The position numbers were made by a program, and so were the translations under genes. The notes under the pieces were generated by a model, which had not been told where the DNA came from, did no database searches, and saw only the letters and a list, made by a program, of their open reading frames with translations. Below are positions 7,625 to 16,549 of a stretch of 29,195 bases of DNA, piece by piece. The stretch covers positions 1 to 29,195 of the forward strand of contig JBNMFK010000003.1 of assembly GCA_051269965.1 (NCBI GenBank). The letters run 5' to 3'. Position 1 is the first letter of the stretch. Every line of letters begins with the position of its first letter. This DNA is from Arcticibacterium sp051269965 (GTDB taxonomy: Bacteria; Bacteroidota; Bacteroidia; Cytophagales; Spirosomataceae).

Positions 7625-8827
7625 TTAACGACGACGTCTGTTCTCTGCTATTTTCTCCATCTCAGGACTTGCCATAAGGTGGTTTCGATTGCCCCAGTAG
7701 GACGCTCCTAAACCGATTGCCCTTAGGAATTCATCTGTATTAAGTAGCACGTCTGTCTCTTCAATCATGCTGGAAGAAATTTCACGTGACTCCGTAGATA
7801 AAAAGCGAAGCTCCCAATGTGTAACTGCTTCAAATCTATTATCAAGTTTGTCTAGGTAGGTCAAATCAACTGTCATTTTATTTTCATGCAGTATCCATTT
7901 ATCCTTGTCCCAGCGGTATTGACTTATAAATTTCAGTGACTCTCCTTTCAGTTTAACTCTTCCCATACCGTTACCAATCACAGCATTAAAGCCTTTTTTG
8001 GTTAATTCGTATTCTAATCTTACAATGGCCTTCCGTGTCGGCTCTATAAATATTTTACCCGTTCTTCCTCCAGATAAATTCTTTGATTTTGGTTCAAAAT
8101 TTACAACATAAAGTCTCTTATCCTTATAATTGACGAGCATTGAGTCTACTGTAAAATCATAACTCTTCAAACCTCGTCTAGTCATAAATTTTGGTAGTTC
8201 AGTTTCAATAGAACGGCAGGCCACAGCCGGTCCATTTATGAATTGCCATGCTTCTAGTTTGGCACTTTGCCCAAACCAATCTACCCATCTAGACTTTATC
8301 GATTTTATTTTATCTGGCTGCTTCTTTTGATCGGGAAAGCGCTCAACTCTTAACATAGCCTCTTTTATTTTCACATAGCCAATACTCTCAATTTCGGCAG
8401 TTTCCTGGTAAAACCCATTCTGAAAAAAAGAGGTGTTCCTGTAGTTAATTTTGATTGAGTCTACTGCCGACTGAACTAAATTCCTCGCCTCGGATAAACC
8501 TAATTTAACATCTAGGGGAGCCGCCCTTTTAAGTTTAATTTCTGCTTTAGCCGTGTCGAATAACTGTCTAGCCACAAAGTACTGACTTTCATAACCTATG
8601 GCAGAAAAAGCCACTATTTCAGAATCTTCGACTATTGTGGGAAAATTAAAGATGTATTGGCCTGCTGAGTTTGATGAGCTAGCATATCCTCCATATTGCA
8701 TATCTATAACAACACCAGCCATCGGACCACCTGTCTCATAGTCTATAACTCGACCTTTTACGGTAGACAGCCCTTGAGCCATACTGCTTACTGAAAACAA
8801 AAAAGGAACTAAAATAGAAGGACGCAT
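7625..8827 (-). CDS. Secreted protein with N-terminal carboxypeptidase regulatory-like domain
   Basis: The 400-residue product begins with a probable signal peptide (MRPSILVPFLFSVSSMAQG). It is followed by a carboxypeptidase-D regulatory-like beta-sandwich at about residues 20-95 (VKGRVIDYETGGPMAGVVID, then 'SNSAGQYIF' and 'AFSAIGYESQ'). The rest, about 110-400, is a mixed beta-rich region with no enzyme motif that I recognise; similar architectures occur in Bacteroidota outer-membrane or periplasmic proteins. It ends in a basic run (NRRRR). It is monocistronic, convergent with ychF with no spacer, and divergent from the DUF4412 gene. The function is unknown. The frame is intact. Confidence 0.8.
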   Translation of the reverse strand: MRPSILVPFLFSVSSMAQGLSTVKGRVIDYETGGPMAGVVIDMQYGGYASSSNSAGQYIFNFPTIVEDSEIVAFSAIGYESQYFVARQLFDTAKAEIKLKRAAPLDVKLGLSEARNLVQSAVDSIKINYRNTSFFQNGFYQETAEIESIGYVKIKEAMLRVERFPDQKKQPDKIKSIKSRWVDWFGQSAKLEAWQFINGPAVACRSIETELPKFMTRRGLKSYDFTVDSMLVNYKDKRLYVVNFEPKSKNLSGGRTGKIFIEPTRKAIVRLEYELTKKGFNAVIGNGMGRVKLKGESLKFISQYRWDKDKWILHENKMTVDLTYLDKLDNRFEAVTHWELRFLSTESREISSSMIEETDVLLNTDEFLRAIGLGASYWGNRNHLMASPEMEKIAENRRRR

Positions 8828-9017
8828 ACTGGAAGCCTAAATTGAATGAAAAAACCAAATAATAAACCTGACTATTTTATTTGACATTTACGTCTACTTA
8901 TACCATTCATTTTCAATTAAATTGATATTAGTATTACCGTATTATCAAATTTAAGACTACACCGTTAATATTTATTTAAGAATAGGTAAATTGGTACTTT
9001 AATAGGATTTCCAAACT

Positions 9018-10034
9018 ATGAAAAAAACGTTCAAATTAGTTTTAGCCATACTGTTTTTGCTGACCTCATTTGTAGGTCACGCTCAAATCATAAGTGCGAA
9101 AAATATCAAAAATAGGTTAATCCATAGAGCAGGTCAAAGAGCGGAAGAAAAAGCGACTCAAAAGGTGGAAGAGGGTATTGACAAAGTCTTTGATAGTCTC
9201 TTTGGAACTCCAGCACAAAAAAAAGAAACAACACGTAGTTCAGATAGCGTCAATGCTAAATCCTCAGACGAGGCAGCACTGGGCATGATAAGTAAAATGA
9301 TGTCAAGTTTTGGTACATCAGAGGCTCCCAATTCCAATTACAACTTCACATCTTCTTATGTAATGAATATGCATTCTAAAACAAAAGATGAAGATTTAAA
9401 GATGAAAACTAAGTATTACTTCACTGAAAGTGGTAAATACATGGGCACCAAAATTTTAGAAGGGAATCATCCGCAAATGAATAGTTCTACAGACAGCATG
9501 GAAGCTATGATCATGGATTTTGAAAAAAAGAGCATGTACACTTTCTTAACTACGGATGGCAAAAAAGTAATGATGGGTATCTCTCTAAACAGCACCCTAG
9601 GAATAGCAGAGGTGAGCTCATCGGAAGCGATGGAAAATAAATTAACTAAAACTGGAGAAACAAAGACGATAGCTGGTTATGCGACAGATGCTTTTTTACT
9701 CACCCAAGGTGAAGACAAAAGCACTATTTGGATTAGTAGAAGTAGCGTTCCCGTGGTTTCCACCTATTATGAAGCCTTTCAGAAAATGTCTTCTTCGGGA
9801 AACAGTTTCCTGTCAGCAAATACCTCCAGAAATGCTCAAATGATGGCCTTTGCTAAAGAAGGAAGAACTATGCTAGGCATGTATTCTAAAACTAAAGATG
9901 GTGATGAAATGACTATGGAGGTAGAAAATATACAGGCATCAGACCCATTTAGCTTCTCTACTTCTGGTTATGAAAACATGATGGATATAAATAAGATCAT
10001 GCAGGATACTATGAAAGAAGGGGCTAAAGACTAG
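9018..10034 (+). CDS. DUF4412 domain-containing secreted protein
   Basis: The 338-residue protein starts with a clear signal peptide (MKKTFKLVLAILFLLTSFVG, cleavage probably after HA). A charged helical segment (about 30-75) follows, then a Ser/Thr- and Met-rich beta region resembling DUF4412: 'YYFTESGKYMGTKI', 'MIMDFEKKSMYTFLTTDGKK' and later 'ETKTIAGYATDAFLL'. The last shows the recurring 'tGetkti.Gy.c..y' pattern of this family. Members are periplasmic or outer-membrane-associated in Bacteroidota; the function is not known. The stop overlaps the stop of aroQ by three bases (10032-10033 region), in convergent orientation. Confidence 0.75.
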   Translation: MKKTFKLVLAILFLLTSFVGHAQIISAKNIKNRLIHRAGQRAEEKATQKVEEGIDKVFDSLFGTPAQKKETTRSSDSVNAKSSDEAALGMISKMMSSFGTSEAPNSNYNFTSSYVMNMHSKTKDEDLKMKTKYYFTESGKYMGTKILEGNHPQMNSSTDSMEAMIMDFEKKSMYTFLTTDGKKVMMGISLNSTLGIAEVSSSEAMENKLTKTGETKTIAGYATDAFLLTQGEDKSTIWISRSSVPVVSTYYEAFQKMSSSGNSFLSANTSRNAQMMAFAKEGRTMLGMYSKTKDGDEMTMEVENIQASDPFSFSTSGYENMMDINKIMQDTMKEGAKD

Positions 10035-10450
10035 TCTAGGAAATGCCTGATTGCAAACTCATAACCTTTAAGGCCCATGCCACAGATCATACCTACACAC
10101 TTGCTGCTCAAGAAAGACTTATGTCTAAAGGCTTCTCTAGCATGTATATTAGAGATATGGACTTCCACTGCGGGACTTTCTACAGAAGAAAGAGCATCTG
10201 CCAGTGCTACTGAAGTATGCGTTAAGCCACCAGCATTAATGACGATTCCATCGTAAGAGAATCCTATCTCGTGTATTTTATCAATGATTTCACCCTCGTG
10301 ATTGCTTTGAAAGTAGTTCAATAAAATTGTAGGAAAGTTCTTTTTGAGATCCTCTAAATATTCCTCGAAAGTATGGCTCCCGTAAATTTCAGGTTCTCTT
10401 TTTCCTAAGAGATTGAGATTGGGACCATTGATAATGATGAGTTGCTTCAT
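10031..10450 (-). CDS. aroQ: Type II 3-dehydroquinate dehydratase
   Basis: This 139-residue enzyme catalyses the third step of the shikimate pathway, trans-dehydrating 3-dehydroquinate to 3-dehydroshikimate in the cytoplasm as a dodecamer. Family catalytic and binding residues are all visible: R18 and Y23 of the lid loop (GKREPEIYG), N72 (VINAGG), H78 (THTS), H98 (EVHISN) and R109. The usual 'NPGA' after the catalytic Asn reads NAGG here, a mild variant. Length is normal. A perfect -7 box sits just upstream at 10469-10476. Other aro genes are not in the window, as is common for this scattered gene. Confidence 0.95.
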   Translation of the reverse strand: MKQLIIINGPNLNLLGKREPEIYGSHTFEEYLEDLKKNFPTILLNYFQSNHEGEIIDKIHEIGFSYDGIVINAGGLTHTSVALADALSSVESPAVEVHISNIHAREAFRHKSFLSSKCVGMICGMGLKGYEFAIRHFLD

Positions 10451-10806
10451 ATCTGTATAACTTGACTACAAATGTATGATATTAGAGATAATATAGAAAT
10501 GCCCAAATAGATCTGGTCTTGAGATAGGTGAAATCTTCTTTTTGGATGTGTACTTCTTTTTCGAAAAAAATAAAATAATGTACCAACCATTTTAATGCCT
10601 ACCCGAAGCAAAACGGAATAACTAAGAGTTCAAGCTGCTGCCTTGTATATATTCTTTCATGATCTATTAGGATTTCTGAAGGCGTATTCTCTCGCAGTAG
10701 TATAAAAAGAACAGAACTATTCCTTCTATTTTTGACAACTTGAATCTTTTAGTTTTAATCACCATTCGTTTTGGATTAAGCATGAAAACTAACTATCATT
10801 TATTAC
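10451..10806. other. Long non-coding gap between the Ig-like gene and aroQ
   Basis: No gene is supported in these 356 bases. The gap holds the aroQ promoter box at one end. A perfect 12-base palindrome TTTTTCGAAAAA lies at 10557-10568. Its length is unusual beside the compact spacing of the neighbouring genes. Confidence 0.4.
10469..10476 (-). promoter_or_regulatory. -7 promoter box of aroQ
   Basis: The minus strand reads TACATTTG, an exact TAnnTTTG match, 18 bases before the aroQ ATG at 10450. The implied 5' leader is very short. The nearest TTTG upstream (10504-10507) is too far away for the normal spacing. Confidence 0.5.
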
Positions 10807-11574
10807 TTAGTTTGGATTTCGAAGCACCTCTGTAAAAGAACGCCCCATATTTTTAGTGCTTCTAGCCAATACTTTCACCACAAAATCTCTAGAAACAGTG
10901 CATCCATTCTTCACCACCCTTAGTTTGTACCTATAATTGCCCGGTCTTTGAGCTGGAAGCCACAGGTCTTTGGACTTCGACACCACCTTCCCCTCTGCAT
11001 TTTGCCACCTGTAAATAATACCATTCCCCTCTTCTTTGGCTGTTATATGAATTAATTCTTCCTCCATAAACTCGGTTTCTTCAATGATAGAGTTAGGAGC
11101 TTCCTTTACTATAAGTTTTATTTTACCATAAACCGTTAAATCCTGTTTAGACACCACTACTGTATAAATGCCGTCATCTGAAAATGCTAACTCTTTGAAT
11201 TTAATAACTTGAGAGGAATGTGTAAAGCCATTTGGCCCCTCCCATTCATATTTAGCCTTTGAACCATAATTAGGTGCCGAGAAGACTAAAACTCCTCCTG
11301 TACATGCCGAAACAAAAGAAATAGTCGCCTCGCTCACGTATTCTTTGTAATTAATGGTCTTATGATGCTCAAATGAGTAATAAAACAAGCTAGAAGTATC
11401 TCTCCATATTTTGATATTCTCAATTCGTTGTTTTTGAGAGCTTGTGATAATATGGATTTCTGGACTCTCCAATTCTTTACATGCCTTTAATTGCTGGCCT
11501 GAAAGAGAAAACAGCACGGCAAAAACAAGGAGTGTGGTATTCGCTTTTTTAGATTGGTTTAGTTTGATTTCCAT
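10807..11574 (-). CDS. Secreted Ig-like-domain protein, function unknown
   Basis: The 255-residue product has an N-terminal hydrophobic segment (about residues 13-30, TTLLVFAVLFSLSGQQLKAC) that looks like a signal peptide; a Cys follows and could be a lipobox, though a weak one. Residues of about 75-160 have an Ig/PKD-like sandwich pattern ('YEWEGPNGFTHSSQVIKFKE', 'DDGIYTVVVS'), and about 165-240 a second similar unit ('IYRWQNAEGKVV', 'PGNYRYKLRVVKNGCTVSRD'). Such repeats are common in Bacteroidota adhesins and secreted proteins. No type IX secretion tail is seen at the C-terminus. Gene position gives no functional clue. Confidence 0.65.
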   Translation of the reverse strand: MEIKLNQSKKANTTLLVFAVLFSLSGQQLKACKELESPEIHIITSSQKQRIENIKIWRDTSSLFYYSFEHHKTINYKEYVSEATISFVSACTGGVLVFSAPNYGSKAKYEWEGPNGFTHSSQVIKFKELAFSDDGIYTVVVSKQDLTVYGKIKLIVKEAPNSIIEETEFMEEELIHITAKEEGNGIIYRWQNAEGKVVSKSKDLWLPAQRPGNYRYKLRVVKNGCTVSRDFVVKVLARSTKNMGRSFTEVLRNPN

Positions 11575-11621
11575 TAGTATAAGTTCTCAACGAGTGCTCT
11601 CTAAACGTGCAAATTTCGTGC

Positions 11622-11658
11622 TAAAAAATGCCCTTCATCATTATTTGGAAGGCATTTT
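11622..11658 (-). terminator. Rho-independent terminator after the PorT-like gene
   Basis: On the minus strand AAATGCC-TTC pairs with GAA-G-GGCATTT across an 11-base loop, with one bulged G, and a run of T follows. It lies about 60 bases after the stop of the gene ending at 11716. The plus strand also ends in TTTTA, so it may act both ways, but no plus-strand gene ends here. Confidence 0.6.
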
Positions 11659-11715
11659 ATGCCAAGCAACGACATTAGAGAATTTACAAACGTTATTTTT
11701 CCTACACTAATATGT

Positions 11716-12339
11716 CTAAAGGATTTTCTTGGCAAGGGTTAATTGCCATCCCTTAGCACGTTGACTAAACTTCTCTTCACCACTAAAATTCAAAACATTA
11801 ATGTCACTAAGGCCTCCTTCTTTCCTGAGATCAATTTCAAAACCTAAAAGTTTAACACCTAATCCAAACTGATATCCCCAAGTAGAATTAGCAAACGCCT
11901 CACCGACATTACTCGTGTACCCAGCAAGAGCCTCTTTTAATTTCTGATCTTCTGAAAGTTTAATAGATGCAACAGGCCCTGCCATTACTCTTAAAAATTT
12001 TAAAGGCTTAAATCCAATCAGTATTGGAATATCTAAATTGGTATATTTTACATCTATAAGTTCTGCCGAACCACCTCCTAGCGGTGATACGCTTACTTTA
12101 CCACCTTTCGAAGCCACTAATACTTCTGGCTGAAGATAAATTTTATCTCCTAACCTTCCCCATGCACCAAAAACCCATCCTGTTTTAGTCTCAAAACTTT
12201 CTGAAATATTATTTTTTAAGGAGCCCGCATCTGTCGTGATGCTAGTCAGGTTTACGCCAGCCTTGATTCCTAAACCAGACTGAGAAAACCCTAGTGAACT
12301 TATAAGTGCCAATGCCAAGATAGCAGTAATCTTCTTCAT
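11716..12339 (-). CDS. PorT-family outer-membrane beta-barrel protein
   Basis: The 207-residue product begins with a signal peptide (MKKITAILALALISSLGFSQ) and continues with the family opening 'GLGIKAGVNLTSI'. Alternating hydrophobic strands then follow, including 'IYLQPEVLVASKGGK', 'KYTNLDIPILIGFKPLKFLR' and 'VMAGPVASIKLSEDQ', typical of the PorT/OMP_b-brl_2 eight-stranded barrels of Bacteroidota. It is predicted to lie in the outer membrane; no transport role can be stated from sequence. It is divergent from radA, and a terminator hairpin follows its stop. A weak A/T-rich promoter region lies upstream. Confidence 0.85.
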   Translation of the reverse strand: MKKITAILALALISSLGFSQSGLGIKAGVNLTSITTDAGSLKNNISESFETKTGWVFGAWGRLGDKIYLQPEVLVASKGGKVSVSPLGGGSAELIDVKYTNLDIPILIGFKPLKFLRVMAGPVASIKLSEDQKLKEALAGYTSNVGEAFANSTWGYQFGLGVKLLGFEIDLRKEGGLSDINVLNFSGEEKFSQRAKGWQLTLAKKIL

Positions 12340-12500
12340 AAATATTTTGTGATTTGAATCTCCAAAGAGATATATTGATTTCGATAAGTTAACGGAGATA
12401 CTTTTTAAATGAGTACGATTTACTAAAATATTAAATTCTCCTTAACATCAAGATGATATGTTTTATCCAACGGTTGCTTTGCCTGGTAATTACTATCTTC

Positions 12501-12530
12501 TTTGGATTAATATTTCGAACTTTACATTTC
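12501..12530 (+). promoter_or_regulatory. Candidate promoter of radA
   Basis: TTTG at 12501-12504 and TACATTTC at 12523-12530 are 18 bases apart, fitting the Bacteroidota -33/-7 arrangement with one mismatch at the last base of the -7 box. The radA ATG follows 28 bases later. Confidence 0.45.
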
Positions 12531-12558
12531 TATCATTTAAGACTTTTAGCTTCAAAAG

Positions 12559-13935
12559 ATGGCCAAACAAAAAACTGCCTATTTCTGTCAAAACTGTGGC
12601 TATAATTCGCCCAAATGGTTGGGTAAATGTCCTACGTGTAGTGAATGGAATTCCTTAGTAGAGGAGCTAATAACCAAGGATGAGCCAGAAAAAGGCACAT
12701 GGCGTTTTGGGAGCCAAAATACAAAGCCCAAGTCTAAGCCAAAAAAGATAAATGATATTCAAACAGCTGAACAATATAGAATTATAACGGATGACAGTGA
12801 GCTAAATCGAGTATTAGGTGGGGGTATGGTTCCTGGATCTTTAATACTTATTGGCGGAGAGCCTGGCATAGGGAAATCTACATTAATGCTTCAAATAGCC
12901 CTGAGTCTCAAAGATTATAATGTACTTTATATTTCAGGAGAAGAAAGCGAGCAGCAGCTAAAAATGAGAGCTACTCGACTCAAGTTTGAAAACGACCGTT
13001 GTTACATTCTGACAGAAACTGCCACTGATGCCATTTTTAAGCATATAGAAATGTTAGAACCTGATGTGGTGATTGTAGATTCTATACAAACTATGGCCTC
13101 CCCTTTAATAGAATCTGGAGCCGGTTCTGTGTCTCAGATTAAAGAATGTGCAGCCGAATTCATGACTTTCGCTAAAGAATCTGATGTGCCTGTTATCATG
13201 ATAGGTCACATTACAAAAGAAGGTAGTTTAGCAGGCCCTAAGGTATTGGAGCACATGGTAGATACGGTTCTTCAGTTTGAGGGAGATAGGTATATGGCCT
13301 ACAGGATTTTGAGAACAACAAAAAATAGATTTGGCAGTACCTCAGAACTAGGAATCTATGAAATGCTAGCAGATGGCCTTCGTGAGGTGAGTAATCCCTC
13401 TGAGATTTTAATCTCTGAAAGGTCCAGCCAAATTAGTGGAATTAGCATAGCCTCGATGATGGAGGGAAACAGGTCTCTTAATATTGAAATACAATCCTTA
13501 GTGAGCGTAGCCAATTATGGAACACCTCAGCGTTCTAGTAATGGTTTCGATCTAAGAAGATTGCAAATGCTTTTGGCGGTTTTGGAAAAAAGGGGAGGAT
13601 TTAGATTAGGAACACAAGATGTATTCTTAAATGTGGCTGGAGGCCTGAAGGTTGAAGATCCAGCGATAGACTTGGCAGTTTGTGTAAGCGTGGCCTCTTC
13701 CTATGAAGATTTAGCGGTAAACCAGTCTTACTGTTTTGCAGCTGAAGTAGGGCTGGGAGGAGAAATTAGAGCGGTCAGTAGAATAGACTCCAGAATTTCT
13801 GAGGCAGAGAAATTAGGTTTCAAAAGAATATATATATCTCAGAATAATATGAAAGGTCTCTCAAGAGATAAATTAGGGATTGAAATAAGGGCATTTGAAA
13901 AACTAGAGGACGTGTTCAGAGACTTATTTGGCTAA
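12559..13935 (+). CDS. radA: DNA repair ATPase RadA/Sms
   Basis: RadA is a cytoplasmic branch-migration ATPase of recombinational repair. The 458-residue protein has the N-terminal zinc finger (Cys10, 13, 24, 27), a RecA-like core with Walker A GEPGIGKST at 100-108, the RadA-specific KNRFGST motif (in 'RTTKNRFGSTSELGIYEM'), and a C-terminal Lon-protease-like domain ('VFLNVAGGLKVEDPAIDLAV'). I chose the ATG at 12559 because it starts the zinc-finger frame directly. A frame starting at 12458 is a chance overlap. The MscS channel gene follows after 40 bases on the same strand, so the two may be co-transcribed. Confidence 0.96.
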   Translation: MAKQKTAYFCQNCGYNSPKWLGKCPTCSEWNSLVEELITKDEPEKGTWRFGSQNTKPKSKPKKINDIQTAEQYRIITDDSELNRVLGGGMVPGSLILIGGEPGIGKSTLMLQIALSLKDYNVLYISGEESEQQLKMRATRLKFENDRCYILTETATDAIFKHIEMLEPDVVIVDSIQTMASPLIESGAGSVSQIKECAAEFMTFAKESDVPVIMIGHITKEGSLAGPKVLEHMVDTVLQFEGDRYMAYRILRTTKNRFGSTSELGIYEMLADGLREVSNPSEILISERSSQISGISIASMMEGNRSLNIEIQSLVSVANYGTPQRSSNGFDLRRLQMLLAVLEKRGGFRLGTQDVFLNVAGGLKVEDPAIDLAVCVSVASSYEDLAVNQSYCFAAEVGLGGEIRAVSRIDSRISEAEKLGFKRIYISQNNMKGLSRDKLGIEIRAFEKLEDVFRDLFG

Positions 13936-13975
13936 GCTAAAGAGACCTATTTTTTAAACAATAAAAGACAACATT

Positions 13976-15001
13976 TTGACACAGAACTACATAGATATTT
14001 TACTTTGGGTAATTCCCCTTCCCGTGGGCTGGTTCATAGGGAAAATCCTTAAAATTACTCTATTCCCTGTCCTTTATAGACATGCCAAAAGAACTGAAAA
14101 TAACCTCGATGACGCCCTCATAAATGCGGCATCCCGCGTGGCAGTGCCTTTATTCTGGATTATAGGTATATGGTTAGCTTATCACAATAGCAATCTATTA
14201 AATGATTACAAAACTCAGATAAAGACAGCCACAGAGGTATTCAGTGTATTAATTGGTACCTGGACGCTATCTCACCTTGTGACAGACCTGGCTCAGATTT
14301 ACATTTTCAGGGTGAGTACATCTCTACCTAACACCTCCATTTTTACAAACCTGCTGAAAATTATAGTTTATTCCGTAGGTGTGGTTTTTGTGATGCATGT
14401 TTTAGGTATCCCTATCGCCCCTGCTCTTACCGCCCTTGGAGTAAGTGGATTAGCAGTAGCATTAGCCCTGCAAGATACCCTGAGTAATCTTTTTGCAGGT
14501 TTACAAATGTTAGCCGCCAAAAAAATAAAACCAGGAGACTACGTAAAACTAGAAGGAGGCGATGAAGGTTTTGTACGAGATATCGCTTGGAGAAATACCA
14601 CCATTACGGCTTTGGGTAACCATTTAATTATTGTCCCGAACAGTACCATGGCTGAGGGCATTGTAAAAAACTACATTTTGCCGGACTCACAAAACTCTGT
14701 CCTAGTGTCTGTAGGTGTTTCATATGACTCCGATCTAAAACAGGTAGAACGAATAGCCATAGAAGTAGGTATGCAAATCCAGAAAAGTATAGAAGGTGCC
14801 GTAGAAGACCATGTTCCTTTTGTTAGATTCAATGAGTTTGCAGACAGCAGCATAAACTTCAAGATAATTTTAAGGAGTCGTGACTTCACGAGCCAATACA
14901 TGATGACGCATGAGTTTATAAAAGCACTTCATGAGCGATTCAACAAAGAAGGTATAGAAATACCATTCCCAATCAGGACGGTTCATTTGAAAAAGGAGTA
15001 A
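13976..15001 (+). CDS. MscS-family mechanosensitive ion channel
   Basis: This is a 341-residue inner-membrane channel of the small-conductance MscS family, which releases osmolytes on hypo-osmotic shock. Transmembrane helices are predicted at about 7-30, 50-67, 80-105 and 122-142. The pore helix follows as 'ALGVSGLAVALALQDTLSNL', rich in Gly/Ala as in TM3 of MscS, and then the beta domain 'IKPGDYVKLEGGDEGFVRDI' and 'IIVPNSTM'. The C-terminal half is the cytoplasmic alpha/beta vestibule. The start is a TTG; no in-frame ATG is close upstream and the frame is closed by a stop at 13955. It lies 40 bases after radA and converges with the OmpA-family gene. Confidence 0.9.
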   Translation: MTQNYIDILLWVIPLPVGWFIGKILKITLFPVLYRHAKRTENNLDDALINAASRVAVPLFWIIGIWLAYHNSNLLNDYKTQIKTATEVFSVLIGTWTLSHLVTDLAQIYIFRVSTSLPNTSIFTNLLKIIVYSVGVVFVMHVLGIPIAPALTALGVSGLAVALALQDTLSNLFAGLQMLAAKKIKPGDYVKLEGGDEGFVRDIAWRNTTITALGNHLIIVPNSTMAEGIVKNYILPDSQNSVLVSVGVSYDSDLKQVERIAIEVGMQIQKSIEGAVEDHVPFVRFNEFADSSINFKIILRSRDFTSQYMMTHEFIKALHERFNKEGIEIPFPIRTVHLKKE

Positions 15002-15180
15002 ATAGAAAAAGCTTCGTTACCAGGCTCTTCGATGAGCTCGGTCTCTAGAAGGATCCTCGAAGTAACATCTCCAAACTGTGCCTTCGAGGGCCCCTCAATA
15101 AACTCAGAGACGACCTCAGGCACCAGAAGGATCCTCGAAATCATCCTCAAAATAACTCAAAGAATTGAGCTATTGAGCCT
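15002..15180. repeat. Palindrome-rich intergenic repeat between convergent genes
   Basis: The region between the mscS and OmpA-family stops is dense in repeats. AGAAGGATCCTCGAA occurs at 15047-15061 and again at 15125-15139. CCTCGAAG (15055-15062) and CTTCGAGG (15082-15089) form an 8-bp inverted repeat with a 19-base loop, and CTCAA/TTGAG a smaller hairpin near 15156-15169. The motif family TGAG..TCGAAGG read on the minus strand resembles the short intergenic palindromic repeats I know from several Bacteroidota genomes. It may also act as a bidirectional terminator or mRNA stabiliser. The 15032-15283 open frame on this strand is produced by the repeat and is not a gene. Confidence 0.6.
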
Positions 15181-16460
15181 CAAAATGATTCCTCCAAAAT
15201 CACTATCTCAACTCTTCTGTTTTTTTGTCTGGACTCTGGAATGCCGTTTGTTTCTATGGCTCGTGTATCTCCCCATCCTTTGAAACTTATCCTTTCGGCA
15301 TCTATGCCTCCATCCACTAGATAATCTCTCACGTTTTTAGCCCTGTCTATGGACAAAATCTTATTTAAATGACTATCGCCTTGATTATCCGTATGACCGT
15401 CCACCCTTATTTTCACAGTACGTTTCTGCTCCATCATTTGGATGACTTTTTGAAGCTCTGGATAAGAATCTTCTAATATATCTGCCTTACCACTCGGAAA
15501 GTAAACATAGTTTAACCTGAACGTATTTTTATTTACTTGCTCCATCTCCAAAGTATCAGATACTGCCCCCAAGTCTTCTTTTCCTTCAAACTTGAGTTGT
15601 TCAGCAATCAAAGGCTCTAAATAAATATCTCTACTAAAGTCTTTTCTAATGTTGCTCAGATCCATAAACACGGAAGAGCTTTTATAGCCTTCCGCGGAGA
15701 TTAAATACTCATAGGCTCCCGGATGAATTAAGAATTCATAATATCCAGACCTGGATGTTTGAATTGAATCAAAAGCCGTCGAACTACGATCTAAAGCACA
15801 GACAATTTTAGCCGAAATGGGTTTATCTGTAGCGGCATCATATACTTTACCCCTAATCGTTATTTCCTCCACAGAGACCTCCTTCTCCACTAAACTTTTA
15901 GCCTCTTCTCCCTCCCCGGGGTTATTAATATTCACACCATAAAAATTCCAAAAGCTAAATCCTTCAGATTCTGGACTATCATTCTCTATTAAATCTATGA
16001 TTTGAATACCTGGATCTAGTTTCTCAAAAAATACCTTAAAAAAGTATTTACTGTCTGGCTCTATTTCTTTTCTATCGGGTGCTTGAGGAATATTTGAAGC
16101 CTTTATAAACTTAAACGTTCTTCCGTCATTTGCTTTTAAAAACGTAGTGGGTTGGATACTTATGGTACTATTGCCAATCTGCTGCATCATTTGCTGTAAA
16201 CTTAAACTCCTCATAAAAGGATCCATCCTTTTTAACATCTCTTTTTCTTTTAGATTGTTATTTAGATAATCCTTTATGGCATCTTCTCTAGATTTGCTCA
16301 CAAACTGCATGGAAACCACCGTAAAATCTTCTGTGATCTCAATTTTATTAATGAAAGTATCTAAACTCGATTTTTTCTTTACCCTTGGGTTAGATGTAAT
16401 TTGAGCTATAGTCACCAGATGACCTAAAAGTAAGATACCTGCCAATGTAAACTTATTCAT
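15180..16460 (-). CDS. OmpA-family outer-membrane protein with carboxypeptidase regulatory-like domain
   Basis: I start this gene at the ATG at 16460, which opens the signal peptide MNKFTLAGILLLGHLVTIAQ; an ATG 13 codons earlier would add a charged tail and no signal. The mature protein carries a poorly defined N-terminal region (about 20-200), a carboxypeptidase-D regulatory-like domain around 205-280 ('IRGKVYDAATDKPISAKIV', 'SGYYEFLIHPGAYEYLISA'), and a C-terminal OmpA peptidoglycan-binding domain: 'VYFPSGKADILE', 'IRVDGHTDNQGD', 'LSIDRAKNVRDYLVDGGI', 'NRRVEI'. It would tether the outer membrane to the cell wall. A TAGATTTG -7 box lies just upstream. It ends at the intergenic repeat; an 89-base gap separates it from gloA2. 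Confidence 0.9.
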   Translation of the reverse strand: MNKFTLAGILLLGHLVTIAQITSNPRVKKKSSLDTFINKIEITEDFTVVSMQFVSKSREDAIKDYLNNNLKEKEMLKRMDPFMRSLSLQQMMQQIGNSTISIQPTTFLKANDGRTFKFIKASNIPQAPDRKEIEPDSKYFFKVFFEKLDPGIQIIDLIENDSPESEGFSFWNFYGVNINNPGEGEEAKSLVEKEVSVEEITIRGKVYDAATDKPISAKIVCALDRSSTAFDSIQTSRSGYYEFLIHPGAYEYLISAEGYKSSSVFMDLSNIRKDFSRDIYLEPLIAEQLKFEGKEDLGAVSDTLEMEQVNKNTFRLNYVYFPSGKADILEDSYPELQKVIQMMEQKRTVKIRVDGHTDNQGDSHLNKILSIDRAKNVRDYLVDGGIDAERISFKGWGDTRAIETNGIPESRQKNRRVEIVILEESF

Positions 16461-16496
16461 TCTTCTCTTCAATTTTGAAATTATATTAATGAAACA

Positions 16497-16504
16497 CAAA
16501 TCTA
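16497..16504 (-). promoter_or_regulatory. -7 promoter box of the OmpA-family gene
   Basis: The minus strand reads TAGATTTG, matching TAnnTTTG, 36 bases before the ATG at 16460. It would make the in-frame upstream ATG (16499) impossible to use, supporting the shorter start. No TTTG lies at the ideal -33 spacing; ATATTTA is nearby. Confidence 0.45.
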
Positions 16505-16549
16505 AAATGAGAAGTTTAAATATCCCGTTAAGAAGTGTTAATACAGTCT

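Noticed and set aside
10609..10690. Short minus-strand open stretch resembling a helix (ILIDHERIYTRQQLELLV)
   Set aside because: Too short and too isolated; I could not place it in any family, so no gene or pseudogene is called.
12458..12658. 66-codon plus-strand open frame overlapping radA start
   Set aside because: It crosses the radA promoter and N-terminus in another frame; the radA frame carries the zinc finger.
15032..15283. 83-codon plus-strand open frame
   Set aside because: It is made by the intergenic repeat and the antisense end of the OmpA-family gene.
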